Assembly (NCBI GenBank): GCA_964418255.1
Contig: CAYQKV010000004.1
Location: 103,855 to 167,854, forward strand
Source of the DNA: CAG-1782 sp964418255
GTDB taxonomy: Bacteria > Bacillota > Clostridia > Christensenellales > DTU072
Length of the DNA stretch: 64,000 nucleotides
Direction: 5' to 3'
A program made the position numbers and the translations under genes. Within the stretch, counting starts at the first letter, position 1. The number at the start of each line of letters is the position of its first letter. Under the pieces are notes generated by a model. That model saw nothing but the letters and a program-made list of their open reading frames with translations, was not told where the DNA came from and ran no database searches. This document shows positions 59,774 to 64,000 of this stretch, in pieces.

Positions 59774-61378
59774 CTAAATTCCTATATTAAACGCCATCGG
59801 CCTTGACGCTTGCGCTGTCATCTTATTCACATCTTCCTTCCCTACAAAACTATCTTTCGCTTCGAAGCTATGCTGCCTGCAAATCGCGCCGACAAGCGTA
59901 TTTATATGCGTCACGTCATATTTTGCCAAACAAGAAATTGCTTCATGTCGGAACATAAGGTTCGGGCAATCATATAAAGTTTTGTTCTCTAAGATAACCG
60001 CTTCGACATAGCCTTCCGCTTCTTCTTTCGTCGCCGGACTTATTATAATTTTTTGACACACTCTTTCCAAAGCTGTCGGAATTTCTTCGCTGTCGGCAAG
60101 AAGAATAAACGCGCAACCCGATAAGTCCAGCATTATGTTGGCGTCCTGCAATGAATATGCGCCCCTGTTAATCGGACTCAGTAATATCGATAATTCTTCC
60201 ACGTCACTTTCTCCAATCTCGGATACTCCGCCGAAAATGAACGCTGCGTTGCAAGTGTTATGCGAAATAAGATTTTTAATAATGAGATTTCCTTTCGTTG
60301 GCGCAAAACAACCGCCGGTACAAGTCGAACTATCTATATAAACGGTATTTTCCCCATAGAATTTACGCAAAGCCGTTGCATAAAACCGAAGGGCTATATT
60401 ATCACGGCAAACGAGCATAGGCACTTTGATTTGCTCTGCCCCTTGTTTTCTCAAGCATATTTCGATTTGATTAGCCTCATTTTCCCTTTCAGATGAAACA
60501 TATTCTCGTAAATGCGCAACTTCTTTCATAATCATAGCCTCTTTTGAAAGCGCAATGTCTGAGACTTGTCCCAACGCGAATCTGTCACCGGATTCCAAAA
60601 GGCGCGTTCTGTCCCCTAAGGAAATAAACGTCGCCATAGCGATTTTCGAAACCACGGAGTCAAACGTATCCGCCGCTTCCATATTGCAGTCAAGGTAATT
60701 TGCAATAAGAAGAGCGTCCTGACAACAAGAAATTTTTCTCTGCTTGTAATGAGAAAAGATACCGCTGAATTCTTCTTGCGCATCCATATGGCGCACAATT
60801 GTATACAATACGGAAAGATAATCGCTGCTGTCGGTTTGTTTCTCGTAATAAAGAAGAAGTAGTAATCCGTCAATATTATTCCAACGCATACATTTCTCTG
60901 CATATTTCTTCGCTTTATCTTTATCTTTTGAAAAGATGATGCCTTCATAATAAAGAAACGCGACAAAGAAAGCTACATTTATGTTGTTAAAATGCTTTTG
61001 ACTCAACACACAAGTCTTTATTTTCGGCGCAGTCGGAGATTTCCCGCAATCCTTTATGAATTCGTGCGTAGCGCGAAGCCCTTGTCCTTTACATTTCAAC
61101 GCAAAGATTATATCTTCTGTCAAAATAACTGGTAAGCCGAATCTTTCCCGGTAGTCCAATGCCCGTACTGTAACCGAATAATCTTCATATCGCGTTATTG
61201 AAGAAATTTCTTCTCTCTCCGTTAGTTGAAATAAGTTGTCGCTTTTTGCTTTCGTAATATGATAGATAGCCGATAACTTATCGAAAAGCGCACGCCTATG
61301 TATATATTCTTCCCCCACAAGACTTCTAAGACCGAAGTACTTTGTAAGCATCAGACTTTCCAAATATGTATATTTCAT
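59774..61378 (-). CDS. Sel1-like repeats plus degenerate Lon/Clp-type AAA+ domain
   Basis: 534 residues from ATG 61378 (GGAG 6 bases upstream). Three regions: ~70-112 resembles one repeat of the ClpA/ClpC N-domain (ALDYRERFGLPVILTED); ~130-180 resembles Sel1-like repeats (FLYYEGIIFSKDKDKAKKYA); ~318-470 follows the Lon AAA+ order but with key residues lost. Where Walker A should be there is CRDNIALRFYATALRKF, where Walker B should be FIFGGVSEIG, and sensor 1 reads ILLADSEEIP; the stretch LSPINRGAYSLQDANIMLDL matches Lon's sensor-proximal segment. So it is a predicted ATPase-dead adaptor or unfoldase relative. It sits in an operon with ClpP, which suggests it may pair with that protease. Assignments are by eye. 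Confidence 0.6.
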   Translation of the reverse strand: MKYTYLESLMLTKYFGLRSLVGEEYIHRRALFDKLSAIYHITKAKSDNLFQLTEREEISSITRYEDYSVTVRALDYRERFGLPVILTEDIIFALKCKGQGLRATHEFIKDCGKSPTAPKIKTCVLSQKHFNNINVAFFVAFLYYEGIIFSKDKDKAKKYAEKCMRWNNIDGLLLLLYYEKQTDSSDYLSVLYTIVRHMDAQEEFSGIFSHYKQRKISCCQDALLIANYLDCNMEAADTFDSVVSKIAMATFISLGDRTRLLESGDRFALGQVSDIALSKEAMIMKEVAHLREYVSSERENEANQIEICLRKQGAEQIKVPMLVCRDNIALRFYATALRKFYGENTVYIDSSTCTGGCFAPTKGNLIIKNLISHNTCNAAFIFGGVSEIGESDVEELSILLSPINRGAYSLQDANIMLDLSGCAFILLADSEEIPTALERVCQKIIISPATKEEAEGYVEAVILENKTLYDCPNLMFRHEAISCLAKYDVTHINTLVGAICRQHSFEAKDSFVGKEDVNKMTAQASRPMAFNIGI

Positions 61379-61430
61379 CACCTTCTCCTTTTGTCTTTTT
61401 TATAAAATCTTAAACAACGGCTTTTATTCT

Positions 61431-62108
61431 TTATTTCTCTACTTGTTCTAAAGCCACTTTGCATACTGCGCACAACAAACTTTGCGCTTTTGCAAAACCT
61501 TTGACTTTTTGTCCGCATTGCGGACATACGTAAGCATATTTTGCAACAGGCGGTCTTTCTTTCTTGGCTTTCTTTTCCGCCTCACTTACAAAATCTTCCT
61601 TGGACGCTCGGGGGCGCACGTCATACAAGAAAGTCCTGTCTCCTTTGTATTCGGAAAGCATAGCTTTGCTGCTCTCCGTTAATTCGGTTATGCTATATCC
61701 GCGAGATTTTGACTTCTTAACTATCAAGCCGTGCTCTTCCGCAATCTTTTTGAATTCAAGATTATGATATCTTCCATTCGCCGAAGTATCGGCTATCTCT
61801 TGTAAAAACGCATACAAATGACACATTTCGTGTAACATTGTTTGAGCAATTTCAACGAATGAGCGATTCAGATATTGAGAACACATATTGATTTCCGGAT
61901 GTCCTTCATCATCGTCACTTCGCTTCCAAATTCTCGCGGGAACGAACCATCCGTATGCTCTTCCTCTACAATCTTTACAGACTGTAATCACCGGTTTCTC
62001 CAAGTTGCCGTTAAAATATCTTTTGTTCCAGAAATCGAAAACAGAACCCATCTTTACAACCGTTGCTATGTATACGTTTCCCCAATTTAACATTATTCTC
62101 GGTTCCAT
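61431..62108 (-). CDS. SprT-like zinc metalloprotease with C-terminal zinc ribbon
   Basis: 225 residues. FDFWNKRYFNGNLEKPVI is the SprT-like opening; the active site is HEMCH at 93-97 in TMLHEMCHLYAFLQE, with further histidines after it. A C-terminal ribbon has CPQCG and CAVC. Relatives (SprT/Spartan) act on DNA-protein crosslinks, and small versions are frequent in mobile elements of Firmicutes, possibly to clear bound proteins. It lies 60 bases after clpP and 49 before the pseudo-AAA+ gene, all on one strand with strong ribosome sites (AGGAGGT here). Confidence 0.85.
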   Translation of the reverse strand: MEPRIMLNWGNVYIATVVKMGSVFDFWNKRYFNGNLEKPVITVCKDCRGRAYGWFVPARIWKRSDDDEGHPEINMCSQYLNRSFVEIAQTMLHEMCHLYAFLQEIADTSANGRYHNLEFKKIAEEHGLIVKKSKSRGYSITELTESSKAMLSEYKGDRTFLYDVRPRASKEDFVSEAEKKAKKERPPVAKYAYVCPQCGQKVKGFAKAQSLLCAVCKVALEQVEK

Positions 62109-62168
62109 ATGATAACCTCCTATAATACGTTGATAGATTTTTCGCGCGGACAGGAATCGGCAAACTTG

Positions 62169-62726
62169 TTACGTCCAGGCTTTCGGCGTTGTTTCTATAA
62201 TATGGTCGATTAGTCCATACTCTAACGCTTGCTTCGCCGACATCACGTTGTCGCGGTCCGTATCTCTAGCTATTTCTTCGTCTGTGCGACAGGTGTTCTT
62301 TGCCATAATATGATTTAAGCGAGAACGAATCTGTTCGATATGCTTCGCTGCAAGAAGAATATCGGTTGCCTGTCCTTGTGCCCCGCCCAAAGGTTGATGA
62401 ATCAGGATTTCCGCGCTTGGCAGAGCGCAACGTTTTCCTCTGGTTCCGGACGACAGTAAAAACGCCGCCATCGAAGCAGCCATACCGATAGCAATGGTGT
62501 GCACTTCGGACTTTACGTAATTAAGGCAATCATAGATTGCCATTCCGCTACTGACTTCACCGCCCGGACTGTTAATCCATAATTGAATCGGTCTTCCCGG
62601 ATACTTGTTATCAAGGTATTGCAATTCCGCAACGATAAGTTGCGCCATTGATATATTGATTTCCCCTACCATAAGAACAATCCCTTGTTCAAGTAAATAA
62701 TCGTTTGAAAAACTTTTGTCACTCAT
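62169..62726 (-). CDS. ClpP-type serine protease carried on the accessory island
   Basis: 185 residues, with the complete ClpP triad: S85 in IGMAASMAAF, H110 in LIHQPLGG, D159 in DTDRDNVMSA. The oligomer handle and INSPGGEVSSGMAIYD are typical. ClpP normally forms a 14-mer fed by ClpX/ClpC. There is no tig, clpX or lon neighbour, which housekeeping clpP usually has, so this is an extra copy. The N-terminus (SDKSFSNDYLLEQG) is shortened, lacking the usual axial-loop/propeptide sequence. First gene of the five-gene operon; ribosome site CGGAGG. Confidence 0.88.
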   Translation of the reverse strand: MSDKSFSNDYLLEQGIVLMVGEINISMAQLIVAELQYLDNKYPGRPIQLWINSPGGEVSSGMAIYDCLNYVKSEVHTIAIGMAASMAAFLLSSGTRGKRCALPSAEILIHQPLGGAQGQATDILLAAKHIEQIRSRLNHIMAKNTCRTDEEIARDTDRDNVMSAKQALEYGLIDHIIETTPKAWT

Positions 62727-62918
62727 CTTACGCCTCCGTATCTCAATATTTGTATCCCTTTATGTTTCAGCCTGCTCATTATTTCTCTTTATATGAAAAG
62801 TCACAAACTGTCAACATACGCACATAATAGACACTCATTTTTAAGCAAAAAGAAGCCTATCTATTAAAAACAAGTTTTTACTTTTCCCCCACATCCGCAG
62901 AACAAAAACTTACAGTAA

Positions 62919-63036
62919 TTATCTTAAAAATACAGCGTAAATAATTAAGACATAACGCTCTTCGTCTGCGAATTTTCCACCTGCTTTTATAAGTGCGTCC
63001 CAATCACCATAACCGTAGAAATAAAAAGTATTTCAT
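62919..63036 (-). pseudogene. Small broken gene upstream of clpP
   Basis: AAGGAGG and ATG at 63036 open a frame that stops after 10 codons, but the neighbouring frame continues as YFYGYGDWDALIKAGGKF and on to TAA at 62919 (about 37 codons). One base indel near 63020 would join them. Product unknown. The remaining ~190 bases up to clpP are AT-rich, with no clear feature. Confidence 0.35.
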
Positions 63037-63227
63037 ATGAACCTCCTTGTCCGCGTTTGTTTATCTATCAACGTTCTTGTATCATATCATCATATAACAA
63101 CGACAACGACAAATGAAAAGCGACATTTTTCCGAATACAATGTCGTGTTCTTGTACCGTTAAATTATTTGAATATTACTATTCTTTTTTAATAAAACATA
63201 ATGTTAACTAAGTCTTTTCACTAAAGA

Positions 63228-63325
63228 AAAATGAAGCGAAGCGCCACCATAATTAGCGCGGTTACGCGCGTCTTCGTTAAGCAAAGCCGTCTTCATTTTT
63301 CACGCCGCATTGCGGCGCTTCATTT
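63228..63325. other. GC-rich nested hairpins in AT-rich spacer
   Basis: Outer arms AAATGAAGCG (63228-63237) and its complement near 63316-63325; inside are GCGCG-GTTA-CGCGC (63256-63269) and CGCCGC-ATT-GCGGCG (63303-63317), the last sharing bases with the outer arm. Such a compact fold beside an island end may be a recombination or transfer site, or a transcript end. Confidence 0.45.
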
Positions 63326-63457
63326 ACAAAAAACTTCTTCACTCTTCCCTCTTACTTTTTACCTAAAATCCTGAATGCATATTAAGTGAAGAGTGAAAAG
63401 TGAAAAAGTAATAGTTAAAACGTAAAAATTCTGAACACTTGCGCATTCAGGATTTTT

Positions 63458-63486
63458 TGGCTCCCCCAGTTGGACTCGAACCAACG
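63458..63486 (-). repeat. tRNA-Asn 3'-end fragment (copy A), putative attachment site
   Basis: 29 bases identical to the acceptor 3' strand and T arm of the tRNA-Asn at 63946, including the CCA. The rest of a tRNA does not follow: the 5' acceptor partner is missing. Fits a site left by an integrase that rebuilds the tRNA 3' end. Confidence 0.75.
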
Positions 63487-63777
63487 GTCCCGACTGCGAG
63501 CACAGCTCTTGTCCGCTTTGGCTACGGACAATTCACCGGATTGTCCGTTATACGCGTCGCGCCCTGCTTGCGCTTCTCGGCTTCGCCTGCGATGCTAATA
63601 GGTTAATCCTCGGCTCGTTGGTTCGCCTTTCAAATATAGTAATAATTACAAAAAAGACACCTCTTCACTATTCACTCTTACTTTTTACCTAAAATCCTGA
63701 ATGTGTATTTAGTGAAGAGTGAAAAGGTAATAGTGAATAAGTAAAAATCCCGAATACTTTCGCATTCAGGATTTTAA

Positions 63778-63813
63778 TGGCTCCCCCAGTTGGACTCGAA
63801 CCAACGACCCTGC
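63778..63813 (-). repeat. tRNA-Asn 3'-end fragment (copy B), putative attachment site
   Basis: 36 bases identical to the 3' part of tRNA-Asn, extending from CCA through the T arm and variable loop into the anticodon stem. It is followed by a hairpin (CCCCAAAAT with ATTTTGGGG) instead of the anticodon loop. Confidence 0.8.
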
Positions 63814-63903
63814 CTTTTTCTCCCCAAAATACTTACGAATTTTGGGGACCCCGTATTGTGTTAATCCTCGGCTCATTGATTCGCATTTCAAACATAGTAA
63901 TAA

Positions 63904-63945
63904 TTACAAAAAAAGACACTGCTTATCGCAATGTCTTTTTTGTAA
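63904..63945 (-). terminator. Terminator of the tRNA-Asn gene
   Basis: Stem of about 15 bp (63904-63918 with 63931-63945) directly at the tRNA 3' end; on the minus strand it ends in TTTTTTTG. Confidence 0.75.
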
Positions 63946-64000
63946 TGGCTCCCCCAGTTGGACTCGAACCAACGACCCTGCGGTTAACAGCCGCATGCTC
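63946..64000 (-). tRNA. tRNA-Asn (anticodon GTT), 5' part beyond the window
   Basis: Read on the minus strand: anticodon stem GCGGC, loop TGTTAAC with anticodon GTT, complementary stem, variable loop AGGGTC, T arm GTTGG-TTCGAGT-CCAAC, acceptor 3' strand TGGGGGA, discriminator G and encoded CCA. The D arm begins at the window edge. Island material adjoins its 3' end, the usual side for integration. Confidence 0.93.

Larger units (their letters stand above)
63331..63813. repeat. Two-copy direct repeat ending in a tRNA-Asn 3' fragment
   Basis: Two similar units, about 63331-63468 and 63660-63788, each hold: CTTCACT-type start, ACCTAAAATCCTGAATG, an AGTGAAGAGTGAAAA block, a hairpin ending CGCATTCAGGATTTT, and then a copy of the tRNA-Asn 3' end. 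After each tRNA fragment comes a different insert, then a conserved tail (TTAATCCTCGGCTC, then AGTAATAATTACAAAA). So conserved frame and variable insert alternate. Best explained by repeated integration or duplication at the tRNA gene. Confidence 0.7.

Noticed and set aside
63458..63530. Copy A as a complete second tRNA
   Set aside because: The 5' acceptor strand needed to pair with TGGGGGA is absent and no proper anticodon arm forms.

Overview
The window reads as a chromosome segment of an uncultured, probably gut-associated Firmicute of the class Clostridia. Evidence: Gram-positive style genes (teichoic-acid type tagD and TagF, a MazF/EndoA toxin, YlbJ-like and SpoIIQ-like M23 proteins), the cluster metG-tatD-radical SAM-ksgA, strong AAGGAGG ribosome sites, TTGACA/TATAAT promoters with 17-bp spacers, and moderate GC. 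The exact genus cannot be named from the sequence alone.

Layout. 0-2.6 kb: end of an ABC exporter operon, a small membrane protein, then ybaB-recR. 2.6-6.8 kb: TspO, an M1 peptidase lipoprotein, dnaX and a 51-residue zinc ribbon protein. 6.8-8.7 kb: an OmpR-type response regulator and its histidine kinase. 9-20.9 kb: one 3972-residue cell-surface protein. 21-25.5 kb: metG-tatD-radical SAM-ksgA. 25.7-32 kb: orphan MazF, a YjjG-like phosphatase, a DUF2156-GNAT fusion, fumarase, and the electron-bifurcating NfnAB pair. 32-34 kb: M23 peptidase and YlbJ-like protein, followed by a 540-bp gene-free stretch packed with stem-loops, including two tandem pairs whose stems show compensatory base changes. 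34.5-45 kb: RsmD-CoaD fusion, aconitase, tagD, a GT2-TagF fusion, a KDPG-aldolase fusion and citrate synthase. 45-53 kb: small accessory genes, a Na/Pi transporter, and a surface protein fused in frame to an aquaporin, with a damaged 5' end, next to a TetR regulator.

53.8-64 kb is an AT-richer accessory island ending at a tRNA-Asn gene. It holds a MITE-like element, an HD-domain hydrolase, a NADAR protein, two decayed genes, and a tight five-gene operon: ClpP, SprT-like zinc protease, a protein with a degenerate AAA+ domain, a VirD4/TraG-type coupling ATPase without membrane segments, and a winged-helix-like protein. Beside the tRNA are two further copies of its 3' end, as left by repeated integration. 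No integrase or relaxase is visible, so the island is a remnant or a non-classical element.

Working together: citrate synthase, aconitase and fumarase give a partial TCA cycle, with NfnAB balancing NADH, NADPH and ferredoxin. TagD and the GT2-TagF protein would make a glycerol-phosphate cell-surface polymer. The most promising undescribed items are the ClpP/SprT/pseudo-AAA+/coupling-protein operon, the tandem covarying stem-loop elements at 34 kb, the surface-protein-aquaporin fusion, and genes whose promoters place the transcript start at or next to the start codon.
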